Below, piece after piece: positions 12,797 to 25,047 of a stretch of DNA of 64,000 nucleotides (positions within the stretch are counted from its first letter, which is position 1; every line of letters begins with the position of its first letter). The translations under genes were made by a program, and so were the position numbers. Source of the stretch: Puffinus mauretanicus. Taxonomy: Eukaryota; Chordata; Aves; Procellariiformes; Procellariidae. The DNA lies in assembly GCA_023333565.1 (NCBI GenBank), contig JAJKFH010001865.1, positions 620,001-684,000 on the forward strand, read 5' to 3'. Below the pieces are notes generated by a model, which made no database searches, was not told where the DNA came from, and worked only from the letters and a program-made list of their open reading frames with translations.

Positions 12797-13964
12797 AATA
12801 AACTGATTAGTATGCCTGACCATTCCTGTAATAATTAAATTCCATAATAATGATATTTGTAAATATATAATTGTATAGCCTTCCTTTTTGTTGAGCTACC
12901 TTGGAACTAACAAACGGGACAGATTGGGAGCCAAGATTTGAGTGCAACAAAAATAAAGGTGACAAAATTACCCACGCTTTCTTTAGTTAGAAGTAAGTCT
13001 AAGAAAAATGCATATAAGAAAAAAAGCTACTCTGATACTCAGAAGCATATTTCCTTTCCTCTTATTATTCCTGTGGCAGGTAGTAGCTATTCATATATTA
13101 ACTTCCTGCAACTTGAAAAACAGTATTAATATTATAGAGTTGAAGTTGGAATGGCAGTCTTCAAGTATTTGTCCATCTTAAGCTCAGCTTTAATAAACCC
13201 ACAGGGACTTTTTACTTGAAGGACTTTAAAACAAAACTTTCTGCTTCATCTTTAACTTCCACCGAACTATACATCTCTGGACAGATTAAAAACTAGTAAG
13301 CTTTGTTGAAATGAATCATCTTTCTATTCAACTCTTTTGCTTTGAAGATATGGATACCATAGCTGGATACAATGAAAATAAATCTGTCCTTACAACACAT
13401 TAGCTACTTTTGCCAATTTCTATTGCCTAAAACCCCTTTTTGATATTGCTAGTGTATCCATGAAAGCCATCACCAGCTATAGGTAAGCCTTCCAATCAAA
13501 TTTTGTCATAAAAGCACTGAGATTTTATGAACGAACAGCATGTGAGAATCAGAATTACAGAGTTCCTTTCACAAATGACAGCTCTCCTCAAAAATTATTT
13601 GTATGAGATAATAGCTCAGGAAAGTTTTTTTCCCCTCTAAGTTACAGTAATAGAACCATTTTTTACTTAAAATGTGTCAACCTAATATTTCATTTTCCTA
13701 CCAAAATTCTTCCATTCCGCCCCCCCTATAAATTCACATGATATACTAAGTGAAAAATAACTTTTTTTTTTCAGGATAGGTGACAAACCATCATTGACTG
13801 TCGAGAGAAACAATCTGACCAATAATTCCACCTCCTCTTTGATTAATTACAGGAATAGTTCCCATGGTCTTACAGGATCTCCACCCTGGAAATGCAACAG
13901 CCCAATAGGTGAAGGGAAGAATGGAACAACCTATAGCCTATGTCCCATAGCCTATAAACGTAGG
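12797..13964. other. Unique AT-rich non-coding DNA
   Basis: Nothing certain. The stretch 13135-13195 (TTGAAGTTGGAATGGCAG...) faintly resembles the reverse complement of a CR1 3' end, but too weakly to call. Confidence 0.5.
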
Positions 13965-14215
13965 TTAATTAAGGTTACAAGGGGCATCTGTAGGTTATCT
14001 GGTCCAATTCCCCACTCAAAGCAGGGACAAATTTGAAATGAGATACGAATTTGTAAAGTTTGATCAAACTTTAAAGTTATAAAAAACCCACCACTTTTTA
14101 ATAGACAAAATAGAATGCATTCCATAGTTTTCTCCAGAACTACTACAGCCTTGCTCTGCTACCTTTCACATCTTTCACTGATCACTCCTAGAAGCTTTCC
14201 TTAATATTGGCTGGT
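13965..14215 (-). mobile_element. Ancient CR1 LINE remnant
   Basis: The plus strand reads 'TTATCTGGTCCAATTCCCCA' followed by 'CTCAAAGCAGGGACAA', the reverse-complement form of a CR1 3' end ('...TCTGGTCCAACCCCCTGCTC...'). Further on, 'GCATTCCATAGTTTTC' and 'CTTTCCTTAATATTGG' fall where CR1 has 'ATTCCACAACCTCT' and 'TTTCCTAATATC'. The copy is highly diverged, its boundaries are approximate, and the distal half is less certain. Confidence 0.5.
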
Positions 14216-14999
14216 GACAATATGCATTTACCAATGTTAATATGATGAATTTAAAAAGATGGTTTCTTGAGTATTTTTGCTCTGTGCCTTGTATTATTTG
14301 CCCTCAAAAAATGAAACCTCCTTTGATTTCAACTTCAAAATTTCATTGTCTTTCCACTTCAGTACACTTTCAATATAAGTCTTAAGAATGATTCAACACT
14401 TGTTACCCATAAACCACTCTCCATTGAACAACTTATATCAAAATTCAATTAAAATGAGGACAATACTGAAACCGTTTCATTGGAGCCTTAATCAGTTTTG
14501 TGTGTACAAGTGGGACCACATAAAATAGCTAATAACATTTATGACACTTATACAAGATGTGGATCATGTTCCTTATGTCAAGTTGAATAAAAAATTACTT
14601 AGGATGCTTTGAATCTCAGATACAAATACTTTCTGTAAATGACTAGCAATGTATTGTTGATGACCTATTACTCGGCTACCATTTCAAAAACTAATTAAAA
14701 TCTATTTATAAATAATTTTAAATACATGAAGGAAAATTAAAGTAATAAAATAATCATGTATAACATGTTTCTTTTTTCCTCAGAACAGGTCAAGAAAAAG
14801 TTCCCATAATTTCACGTAAATGGTACTCTTGGAATGAATGGATATAAGAAAACATATTAATCTTAACTCCCATAAAATTCTTTTAAAATTTCTAACTTCT
14901 TTCATCCCAGGTCATAACTATATGCAAAATTCAACTACTCCAATGCGACAAATTTAATTATTTCTGAATGGCATAATCAGTTTAAACTACTCAAAGTGT
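14216..14999. other. Unique AT-rich non-coding DNA
   Basis: Very AT-rich (for example around 14690-14760). No feature recognised. Confidence 0.55.
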
Positions 15000-15840
15000 G
15001 CTTATAAAACTTGTGAATGACATCAAGTCTGAAGTAGCTGTATTTTGGATGACAGAGTCAGAATTTGAAACGAGGCTTCATGAATGAAGGAATGGTCTGG
15101 TGTCTGGTGGAATTTGATAAAATTGGTAACATGTAAACGTGACCGATAGAGGGGCAGTCAAATCAACGTAAAAAGACTGCAGACTGACTTACAAAAAAAT
15201 AGCTGTAGAGTAGGTCCCAGAATGAATAAGGATCAGCCATGTGACTCTATCACAAGCCAAAAAAAGGCAAAAGTCATTCTCAGTTGTATCATATCAGCCA
15301 GACAGCCCAGAGAAAGAAATGAGACGTAACTTTTTATGTATATATGATTATATATGGTTTTAGATAGTTTATATCAATATCAATATCAATATCAATACAA
15401 GGGCCTCAGCTTGAGAAGTCTACCCAACATTAGGCCTTTCTGAAAGCTGTAAATAAATGGAAGAATTCTGGCAGAGGAGAAGCGCAAATGACATGGAGTT
15501 TGGAAAAACAAGAAAAGGCTGACACTATTGGCATTGTTCAAAATAAAAAAAGAGACCCAGTATAGCTTTTTAGGTGTTTAGAAGTTTGTGTAAAAAAAAT
15601 GCAGCAATCATTTTCTTCACTATGCTCATTAAGAGTAAGATAAAGTGTTAATTTCCATGACTGAAAAAAATTCCAACCTTCAGGATAGCTAAGCATTGCG
15701 ATAGATTACCTAAGGAGGCAACAGAGTCTTCCTCTTCAAGATTTAAGAACAAATTAGGTAAATCGCTGGTCAAGTACACTTGCTCCTATATATGGACAGA
15801 GATGGACTAAATGCCCTCTTTTAATCTTTAAAAAAAATCA
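15000..15840 (+). mobile_element. Ancient CR1 LINE remnant, 3' region
   Basis: Landmarks of a CR1 3' half appear in the right order: 'GGCAAAAGTCATTCTCAGTT' (end of ORF2, equivalent to '...GGCAAATGCAATTCTGGG...'), 'ACAAGAAAAGGCTGAC', 'AGCTAAGCATTGCGATAGAT', 'TACCTAAGGAGGCAACAGAG', 'TTTAAGAACAAATTAG' and 'GATGGACTAAATGCCCTC'. The copy is heavily decayed and all frames are broken. The hexanucleotide microsatellite at 15371-15394 lies inside it. Edges are approximate. Confidence 0.65.
15371..15394. repeat. (ATATCA)4 microsatellite
   Basis: Four perfect 6-bp units followed by a partial unit, inside the decayed CR1 copy. Confidence 0.9.
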
Positions 15841-17040
15841 TGCAGACACCCTGTCTCATATCAGCCTACAACACTCCTGCAACTCTCCTAAGGCAGAATC
15901 CTGTGACACTTACAGAAGAGCAGAGATCGCTTTATAGACAGTAGTCTTCCTGTATGTCTGTTCAGTTTTCTCACTTTTCAATAACCATAGGGTTTTGCAA
16001 CATGTGAAATCTTCCAGGGTCTCTCTGATCTGTCAGGATTTGCATCCCCTTTCTTGTGTGGTACTGTATGACTGAATTTGGCTTTACAGTATTCTAAGTA
16101 ATTTACCATGGCTGTCTTTCTTTATCAGTTGATCTTCAGTATATAATTTTGCAAATTCTCATTAAAATGATTTGTCATTCTCTTTAAAAGCTATTTTGTT
16201 TAAGGTTTCATTAGAGGTTATTAATGCAAGACACTGGGATCATTTTAAGTTCACAGCCTTCCTGTGAAAGAGAGACTCAATTAAACCTGGTTCTCTATAT
16301 GTTAAATTGGAACATCTTGAACCCCCAATCAATTATTTAAATTATAACCTCATGTCCTATATTGCTTCTATTTACTTCTATTTAGTTGGTTTTCTTACCC
16401 TATTGTTTCATTCTGTTACTAAGTGCTGTGTGACATTTACCTGGCATTTGTTCACAAAGTGCTTAAAGTTCATTATTGACTATGCATAATCAGTGTATGT
16501 TAATTTTCCTTGCTTCTGTTTCTGTCATTATTGCATTTTAAATTACATAATCAAGAACTCAACATATACAAGCTAAGGCTTTAGGAAAATACATCACCTT
16601 GGAAAAAATATCGGGCCTTCTAAATGTATGCTGTTTCCTCAAAGAAAAGGAAACAGGCTGGAGCATTTGTTAAAGACAACATTTTTCTTTCAGATCTACA
16701 TGGCTGATCTTAACTCCATTACCCTGCTCACCTTATGTGCACAGATCTCTGAGCGTGAAAGGTATATAGAACAGACTATCAAAGGTGAGATCTGCTTGGT
16801 AGGATCTGAAAGAAGAATATTGCTTTAAACTGACTGTCCAAAGCTTCAAGATCTGAATGTAAAATAAAGCTCCATTTTAAGTAAGCTAGGAAAACATTTC
16901 CCACTTATGGCTTAGCAGAATCAATCACTGACACATTCTTCAATCTTGTGAACAAGTGGCAAATTCTCCAATATTCCTAAAGAGCATCTAGGTCTTTTTC
17001 TTTTCCTACACTCAAGTTGTGCCACCCAAAGATCAGCTGC
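15841..17040. other. Unique AT-rich non-coding DNA
   Basis: No gene or repeat recognised. It ends with the left copy of the LTR target duplication, GCTGC (17036-17040). Confidence 0.6.
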
Positions 17041-17295
17041 TGTCCTGGTTTCGGCTGGGATAGAGTTAATTTTCTTCCTAGTAGCTGGTATAGTGCTGTG
17101 TTTTAGATTTAGTGTGAGAAGAATGCTGATAACACACTGATGTTTTAGTTGTTGCTAAGTAGTGTTTACACTCATCAAGGACTTTTCAGCTTACCATGCT
17201 CTGCCAGGTGCACAAGAAGCTGGGAGGGGGCACAGCCAGGACAGCTGACCCAGCTGGCCAAAGGGGCATTCCACACCATACGACGACATGCTGAG

Positions 17296-17303
17296 TATAT
17301 AAA
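17296..17303 (+). promoter_or_regulatory. LTR TATA box
   Basis: TATATAAA follows CTGAG, about 255 bases into the LTR and about 170 bases upstream of the ATTAAA signal. This is the expected place for the U3 promoter of a retroviral LTR. Whether it is active today is unknown. Confidence 0.65.
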
Positions 17304-17407
17304 CTAAGGAAAAGCTGGCTGGGGGGACGCTGCTTGGGAACTGGCTGGGCATTGGTCAGTGGGTGGTGAGCAATTGCATTGTGCATCACTTATTTTGTAT
17401 ATTTTTT

Positions 17408-17440
17408 ATCATCATCATTATTATTATTATTATTATTATC
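17408..17440. repeat. (ATC)n/(ATT)n trinucleotide run in the LTR
   Basis: Three ATC units then about seven ATT units. It is the sense-strand counterpart of the AAT run in the minus-strand copy at 3365-3383. Confidence 0.9.
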
Positions 17441-17467
17441 ACTTATTTTCCCTTCCTTTTCTGTTCT

Positions 17468-17473
17468 ATTAAA
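17468..17473 (+). promoter_or_regulatory. LTR polyadenylation signal
   Basis: ATTAAA in the context CTATTAAACTCTC. The same hexamer is conserved at the equivalent place in the minus-strand LTRs (plus-strand TTTAAT at 3343-3348 and 24588-24593). Confidence 0.65.
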
Positions 17474-17605
17474 CTCTCTTTATCTCAACCCACGAATCTT
17501 ACTTTTTTTCCCCCAATTCTTTCCCCCATTCCACTGGGCAGGGGGGAAGTGAGCGAGCGGCTGTGTGGTGTTTAGCTGCCTGCTGGGTGAGACCATGACA
17601 GCTGC

Positions 17606-20100
17606 AAAGTTTTCGTTTTCTTTCAGCACTAATTCTTAATTTTAGACTAAACAAATGAGACAAAGAAAAACCAAGAATAACCAAGTGCTGTTTCCAATTA
17701 TTACCATGTGTCACCAAATACGAATGATAAATTCATCATAGAGAAACATCACAGCAACGTACAATCTCAAGTATAAGATCCAAAAGTCCTGTAGTTGCTG
17801 TAACACCACCGCTCAACCTCTTTTGAAATTTCAGCGTGCCTTTATCCCTTTTCGACTCATATGCAAAAGAAAAACCTAAACACATATTATTTGCATGCAG
17901 ATATACTGAGGGAGAGCAGTTGTAGGCAGAAAAGACTCACCATTCATGGTGCTGTGACATGTCTCTACAGAGCTGACTGAGGAGCAGAAGGGTCAGAACA
18001 TAGACTGCAAAACAAAGACCCTCTATCGCTGTAAATTGGTATGTTTTGACTGAAGAGATTTAAGTGCAGAAATGACCAGATGATGCATGTGGCACATCAC
18101 GCTTATTGGTTAGGAATGGTGAAACGCATTTGTTTGCTGAGAGATGATTTTGGATTACTTTTACTTTTTTTGGATTTACTTTTACCTTTCACCAAGAAAT
18201 TAAACACATAAATTTCCCATTTGGATATAAAAAATAAGATACCTAAATATAAACATCTTGGTTTTCAAAAATGCTGAGACCCTGGCAGTTCTTTTCATTA
18301 ACTTTGATAGATCTTCTGGCTGTTTAGTGCCTTAAAAATAGGCCAAACAGCAACTAGTTCTGTATTTAGATTTGTATCCTTAGGAGCTATTGCTTAAGTA
18401 CATGACACAAGCTTTTTACTTGGGTGAAGAAGTAGAGAAATGGGAATTCATAGTACTGCCATAATATGGTGCTTTTAAGATTCTCAGACTTTGGTACATA
18501 AACTAAAAAGGCTTTTTTTCCCTCTCCTTTGCATTACCAACAAAAAATAGGAAAAGACATTTTAACAGTGTTGTCAGCCCTAAAATACATTCATTCACTT
18601 TCCCAGTACTACTTACAGGTACCACTGAAATGCATTTCCAAAGCAGAGTGTGACAGCAAATTGGGACTTTGCAGAACTAATGAGGCTGATGAACGCTGAC
18701 CCCAGGAGAAAGCTTAATGTTAATGAAAAGCAGTTAGGAATCTTTATTAGTTACATGGGGAAAGTGAAAGCTTTTTCAGTCTGATTTTCTTTTAACAAAA
18801 TATTATTGACAGAGCTAATTGCAAAGTCTGTCTTTTGGGGAGGGGTTTCCACCAAAAAATGAAGATCCATGTTTCAAAGGACTGTAGAGATATCAAGCTT
18901 GAAAAACTAACCTAGTGCCTTCCAAAAAAACTCAACAAGTGAGAAAGACTCATCAGATCAGATGCTCTTACATTATGAATATACAAAATGGGCATATAAA
19001 TTGTAAATATAGAACTCAGTGTTAGTGACATACTGGCCATACTGCTGTTGTGATCCCATCCTAGAAGAATGGATGTGGTAGCAGATAAGAAGCAAGAATA
19101 CATTCCACAAAATAAAATGTGATGATCATATGTAGATCTCAAAATTAACTGCTTTTTCATGTCAATTTTAATTGTCAAAATCTTCCAACAGCACCTTTGA
19201 GACAACTGTTTTAAACCAACATGATAAAAAGCACAGCTTTATGTTCTTAAAAGAATGTGTCAAAATACCTAATTCTGATATTGAAGTTCGCTTGCACAAA
19301 ACATTTCCATTTATAAGTGTGAAGTATAAGCAAAGTAAAGAGACAAAACTATCTCTCTATTACAAATTGTATTGTGTTTGCGTATAATTCAATCTAATTT
19401 ATAAAGTCCCTTGTCATGGAAGCATATCAAGGCACTTTACACTCTGAAAGGAATTATACATCAGCTCAGTAAAAAGCCGTCTTAAAAAGAGTCTTTAATC
19501 TTACTTTAAAACATTTAGCAAGGGAATGAAATAAATGGCTTGCAATACAGGCAGACCCAGAAGTCTTGCATATATTTATCTTTTGAATACACAATTCTCA
19601 ATGAGGGTGAATGCAGTAGGGCAACTGCAGTATCACAGTATTTGTTCAAGGCCTCTGCTGAATATCATGTATCAGTCTCTCTTTCCTTTCTGTTGATCTT
19701 ACATTCATTTATTGCTACGTAAGGTCACAAGACTGACAACCCAGAGCAGACTAATGCCCTTTTAGTTCTTCACAGAGTAAACCCCAAGTCTGTTAGCATC
19801 ATTCTCTGCATCCTCCAAGCTCCATCAACCCTATTTCAGAAGGGACAACCTAATATGCAAAATGGAGTGTGGGTAACCCTGTGTTCAAGATGCTTTTAGT
19901 CATTAGTGCTTGCTGGGCTACCGAAGAGTATGCTGGTTGTGCCACTTGGTTTTGTTGAGGCTTATTAATTGGGAATCAAACAGACCACACATGTAAAATC
20001 TTGGCTCAGGTGAAATCCATCTTTTTTACATGAGTGTTCCTGCTACCATTCCGCTCAGTGAGTCTTATTACTGATATTCTGCTTTCTATAATGTGTGGTT
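17606..20100. other. Unique AT-rich non-coding DNA
   Basis: No recognisable feature apart from a short imperfect duplication (TTGGATTACTTTTACTTTTT, near 18151-18190). Open frames near 18912-19205 (minus) and 19172-19387 (plus) have no known motif. Confidence 0.55.
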
Positions 20101-21200
20101 TTGGCAATGCAGCATAAAAATTCCCAGACCAGTTTGGAGGTGAGCACAGTCCAGCCACAAAGCTCCACCTTCACCTGTTCAGTCAACGATGTTCCACTGC
20201 ACTTCCCTGTGAAGAAAAGTAGCTGACTCTCTGTCCCACACTGCCATGGCTAAAAGCTGGGTATGTGAACAAGCCCATCTAAGGCGATCTGAAGTAGCGC
20301 TGCACCATACTGCAGTCTGCCAAGCTGATAAGTCCACAGTCTTGACTGCCATCCACCCACACATCTTTGCCTTCCTCCTGTTGAAAAATAAATAGTAAAA
20401 TGGGCTGTTGTGAACTGTCCATCAAAATCACTAAAAAAATCACTTGGTTCCATATGTTCCATTCTCTTTTTATGGGTAGCTGAGACATTCTTGCAAGGAC
20501 CTAAAAGCAAGACTAGTGAAAGAAGTCTATATCAAGACAAAAAGCTATGTTATGCTAAAAAGACCTGAACTCATGCTTCTGAGAACCTGAAGCAACTGGG
20601 CACTGGACCAGCGTCCAGGTACTTGTGCAAGCTCCTGATGCCTTTGGAGGAGATTTATAGCCACTGAGAAGTGCCAGATCACAGGAGTAACTCTCTCCAT
20701 GAGAGCAACTCTGGCCATAAAACACAATGCAGCACCAGTTTCTTCCCACTAGCTAGAAGAGCAGGGATGTTACACAGCACAGAGCACTGGTATGGAAATG
20801 TTAGGTTGGCCCCAGACATCATCTGTGGAATAACTACCTCGTCAGTGCAGTGCTGTACATGGTCTGTGTCCCATCACTGAAGCGCCTGCACCCTTTCTAG
20901 CTTCACAGCCAGATTTTTAACACAAGCTCTTATACCTCTGCACGGCATCAATCCATGCGGCTTAGACACGGTGTAAGGCCTGTTTCTGTGGCTCTGTGCC
21001 ACTCCTATGTGTCACCTTTTGGTGGTAAATTTCAGGGATGCAGCAAGACTTGCAAGGTTGCTTTTGCAGGAATGAGTCTCCTGAATCCAGAGGTGATGGA
21101 TGTTTCAAGTTGTGTAGCAGTACTGAAACATTTTTCTCCTCTGCCCACACAGCCAAAACTTTATCAGACTGTTTTTTCTCTCTTATGCAAATCCCATAAT
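20101..21200. other. Mildly GC-richer unique stretch, no gene recognised
   Basis: Overlapping short open frames occur on both strands (up to 88 codons) and the base composition is slightly richer in GC than the flanks. One minus-strand open piece, 20279-20377, follows an acceptor-like TTTATTTTTCAACAG but has no good donor and soon meets stops. I recognise no protein family. It may be an exon relic or simply compositional variation. Confidence 0.35.
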
Positions 21201-24200
21201 TTCATCATCAAACCATTCTAATAACATGTGAAAACTAGATATGAACAATTCCTTCCTGACAGCATAGGGAGAAATAAAAGTAAATATCAGTTACCTGTCT
21301 TAGTCACTGTCACCCTTTAGCAGCAATGTTCCCATCACAACAGAGCTGAGTGAGCCACATTTAAGAATGTCTTTTATTTTAAAATTTATTTCCTGAGTCA
21401 ATGTCTTACATTTTCCTCCACTTATTTTGCGTGGCTTTTTATTCTCATCTCTATTTTTTTTCAACCTGCCACATCTCTTTCATACTTACCACTTTTGTTT
21501 TTCTTGTTACATCTCGTTCTGCATTTCCTCACATTTTGTAGGTCTTGTTGTTGTTGTCATTGTCTGTAGAGTTGCTGATGCATGACTTTTCCCTTAATTT
21601 GAGATGAACAGAGGAAAATGAATTATGTTCGATGTTGAACATATGCACACAATAAACACCCGACTTTTAAAAGATGTCATGGAAGCATCTGCTATGCTAT
21701 ATTTTTATGACTGGTATAAAACTGAAATAATTGGTATTTACTTTTTATTTTCATCTTCAGATGTCATTTCTGCCCACCCCCTCTATACCCACTTGAAAAT
21801 GTAACACTACATTAAAGTTAAATCCACACAAAATAAAAGTCAATTTAAAAGCATTTTTGAACTTCTGAAATTAAAACATTCCCAGAGTAAAAATAATCTT
21901 AACTACTGCAAAGTTTTATGCCCTCTCTTGCACTCTACACTCATTACTGACTACAGCTTAAAATCTATGCTCATTAAGGCTTTTACTACCCGTTGGCATG
22001 CATGTAAGTGAAAGACGTTTGTGTCTCACTACTTAAACTGAACTGACACACCTAATAAAACAGGCATTGAAAACTCAGTAAAAGGTTTTTTGGCACCCCA
22101 GGAAGCAAGTGGGATCATAACATAATTAAAATACATAGAAGGCAACTCTGAGTCAGCAAGGCAGCTACAGTACTTGGTAACTGTCACTTGATTACTCTTG
22201 AAAGCTGATAAAAATCAGAAATAGCGATTGCCCACCACAGGCATCAGATATCCTTGGTGCTTTAGAAACATAATCACTGTGTTGCAGGAGGTCTAATCAA
22301 CAGCTACCTGTAATCTCTGTGATAGCTGTAAAAATGTGTTAATGAAATATTCATGCAGGTAACTGTCATAGGCATAAAACTTCGTAACCTACTCTTTTTT
22401 ACTAATGAATACTTTATTGGGCCATCCTGTTCCAACTTATTTTCCTGCAACAGCAATGTAGGTTCAGCTGCTGATCCCTCCTAGACACTGTGAGCAACAC
22501 CTCACTGAAAATGTCAGTCTTGAACTGAACTCCTGAAGAAGCAAGGATCAGGTATTGGAGCCTATTCCTGGAGAAGATGGTATGATTTAGTGCCCTGAAT
22601 GCAATTCCACATTTCAGAGATAGTTCCTTTTGTTTAAAATATATTGGCAAGCTTTTAATTTGGGAAAGGCCAGAGATTGGATATACGTGGGTCATTCTTG
22701 CTCCTACTTTCATAGCTCAGGAAAACATCAAAGAGAGAGGATTTTGTTTAGGAAAGGCATTAGGCTGACATGACAATTACCTCTCAGTCTTGGAAGGTCG
22801 TTTAATCTCTCCGCATCTCACTTCAGGATAATCAAGGAGGCAGTACTTCCTTTCTGTTTTGCTTACAGAGTAAACATTAAAATAGACCCATCAGTATGTG
22901 GCTGTGAAGTAACTGGGCAATGTCACACTAAAAATAAATTGTTTAAAATAATTTGCGCAAAAGTATACAGTTTGCAATGTACATTAAAATATCTGTGAAA
23001 CATACATATAAAATTAACCAACATGGTAGCGTCTAATTATGAGACTTCAGAACAGCTGGCATGACAGCAGACAAAAAATATAAAAACCTTCAGTTTTTTA
23101 TTAAGAATCAAGAATCCCACCCACCTCAAGACCATGGAAGGTTCCTAAAAGACTGTAAGAAACTCAGAAAATTAGGCAGTTGTTTGAGAAATACAGCCCA
23201 TACTCAGTCTAGCTAAGATAGAGATTATTTTTTGTAGAACAATCAAAAACTTTGCTTATATAGCATTGTATATGAACTTTTATGCCATTTTCCTGTGATT
23301 AGAACATTAAACTTTTTATCTTTAAAGCCTGAAGTGATCACTTCCTTGATAGAAAAGATTTAATTTTCAACTCCTTGTTGAATTTCATTTGCCAATTCAG
23401 TACTATTAAAACTTTCAGTGTATTAAATGAGGCAATGTGGAAAATATTTTTAAAGACAAGGAATCTTCTGGATAAAATGTCCAATGATGATATCAAATAT
23501 CATTTCAAATATACCTCTTGACTCACAATTTAGCCACCCACAGTTCTACTGTCATTTCAATAGCTTTACCAGAATAATAGCAAGAGATTCATCTGTTACC
23601 TGAAAGAAAATCTAAGCTCCCCTTAGAGCATCTCAAAATATAAAATACCAAACTTAGCTGAGAAGAACTAAAAGACAGATCCAAGAAATAAATTCAGTTG
23701 CTTCAAGCAAAATTTGCAACGCTGCTCAAAAAACCCTGTTCAGCTACTGCCTGCTCTAGAGACACCGCCATGTGATAGATATTTACCATTAAAAGTTACC
23801 AGGCTACCTAGAGCTACCTAGAATTGTGCCCAGAAGTGTTTCAAATCACTGCAACCATAAATCACAGGGTCCCACTCCAAGAGGGGCCCCTCAGCCAGAA
23901 TGCAGTAGATCTCTGCTAGCCACGTCAGAGCTACTACAAATGCACCACACAGGAGCTCCAAAGAGACAGACTTGTTAAACATATGCAGAGCAGCCTAAGG
24001 TGAACCTAAGATCACAATCAAGACCTAACTCTACATCATGGTCATAGTCAGAGCAGACTCATTGCAGTGATGAAATCAAGCTGTTCCAGATATGCATGCA
24101 AGGTGCCCAGGCACCTCCAACACCCCTTTGACTCCGCCACACTTCAGCTGTAGCTGTGCTGGGTAACTCAGAACAAGTCTCACACTCCATATTTCAGGAT

Positions 24201-24457
24201 TCACAGATGAAGCCGCAACATACTCCTCTTCTGTTTGGGGATCTGCTTGATGTGATGAGCCTGCTCTGAAAATATTTACCACAGTTTATCAGAGTGAGCA
24301 TCACACACAACACAGAAAACAGGCACAGGTGGTACTTCAGCTCGTCCCCATAATCTAGTGTTTAGTGCCATAGTGCAGGATAGGTAGGTAAAATTTTCCT
24401 TTTTTTCAAAACCAGCTGTTCCCTCCCTGGTGAATTCCTAAAAACTAGTTGTACAGA
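21201..24457. other. Unique AT-rich non-coding DNA
   Basis: No gene or repeat family recognised. There is a small (TTG)n run near 21546-21558. The rest shows no internal structure visible by eye. Confidence 0.55.
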
Positions 24458-25042
24458 TGTCATGGTTTAACCCCAGCCGGCCACTGAGCACCATGCAGCC
24501 GCTCGCTCACCCCCCCCGCCGGGTGGGATGGGGGAGAGAATCAGAAGGGTAAAAGTGAGAAAACTCATGGGTTGAGATTAAAGACAGTTTAATAGGGAAA
24601 GCAAAAGCCGCGCACGCAAGCAAAGCAAAACAAGGAATTCATTCACTGCTTCCCATCGGCAGGCAGGTGTTCAGCCATCGCCAGGAAAGCAGGGCTCCAT
24701 CACGCGTAACGGTTACTTGGGAAGACAAACGCCATCACTCCGAACGCCCCCCCCCTCCCCCCCTCCTTCTTCACCCAGCCTTATATGCTGAGCATGACGT
24801 CATATGGTATGGAATAGCCCATTGGCCAGCTGGGCCAGCCGTCCTGGCCACGCTCCCTCCCAGCCCCCTGCACACCTGGCAGGGCATGGGAAGATGAAAA
24901 GTCCTTGACTAGCGTAAACAATACCTAGCAACAACCAAAACATCAGTGTGTCATCAACATTATTCTCACACTGCATCCAAAACACAGCACTATACCAGTT
25001 AATAGGAAGAAAATCAACTCCATCCCAGCCAAAACCAGGACA
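24458..25042 (-). mobile_element. Solo LTR, endogenous retrovirus, subfamily B copy 2
   Basis: It is 585 bp; the plus strand reads TGTCATGGTTTAACCCCAGC ... AAAACCAGGACA. The flanks ACAGA (24453-24457) and ACAGG (25043-25047) are a 5-bp target duplication with one mismatch. On the minus strand a TATA-like CATATAA (complement of 24781-24787) and an ATTAAA signal (complement of 24588-24593) fall in the expected order. It is closely similar to the LTR at 6879-7448, sharing a block around 24640-24750 (for example 'CAGGAAAGCAGGGCTCCATC' and 'GTTACTTGGGAAGACAAACG') that the A-type LTRs lack. C-runs at 24510-24517 and 24747-24770 mark GC-rich parts. Confidence 0.9.
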
Positions 25043-25047
25043 ACAGG

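Larger units (their letters stand above)
17041..17600 (+). mobile_element. Solo LTR, endogenous retrovirus, subfamily A copy 2
   Basis: This is the best-preserved LTR in the window. It is 560 bp, starts TGTCCTGGTTTCGGCTGGGA, ends GAGACCATGACA, and is flanked by a perfect 5-bp target duplication GCTGC (17036-17040 and 17601-17605). In order it contains a U3-like part with a TATA box (17296-17303), a trinucleotide run (17408-17440) and an ATTAAA polyadenylation signal (17468-17473). No internal proviral sequence adjoins either end. I recognise the start as an LTR family widespread in neoavian genomes. The 5-bp duplication suggests ERVL (class III), but the class is inferred. Confidence 0.93.

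Noticed and set aside
13135..13195. Faint CR1 3'-end similarity (minus)
   Set aside because: Too few matching words to separate from chance by eye.
20179..20510. Minus-strand open pieces with an acceptor-like site
   Set aside because: Stops follow within about 33 codons, no donor is present and no family is recognised.
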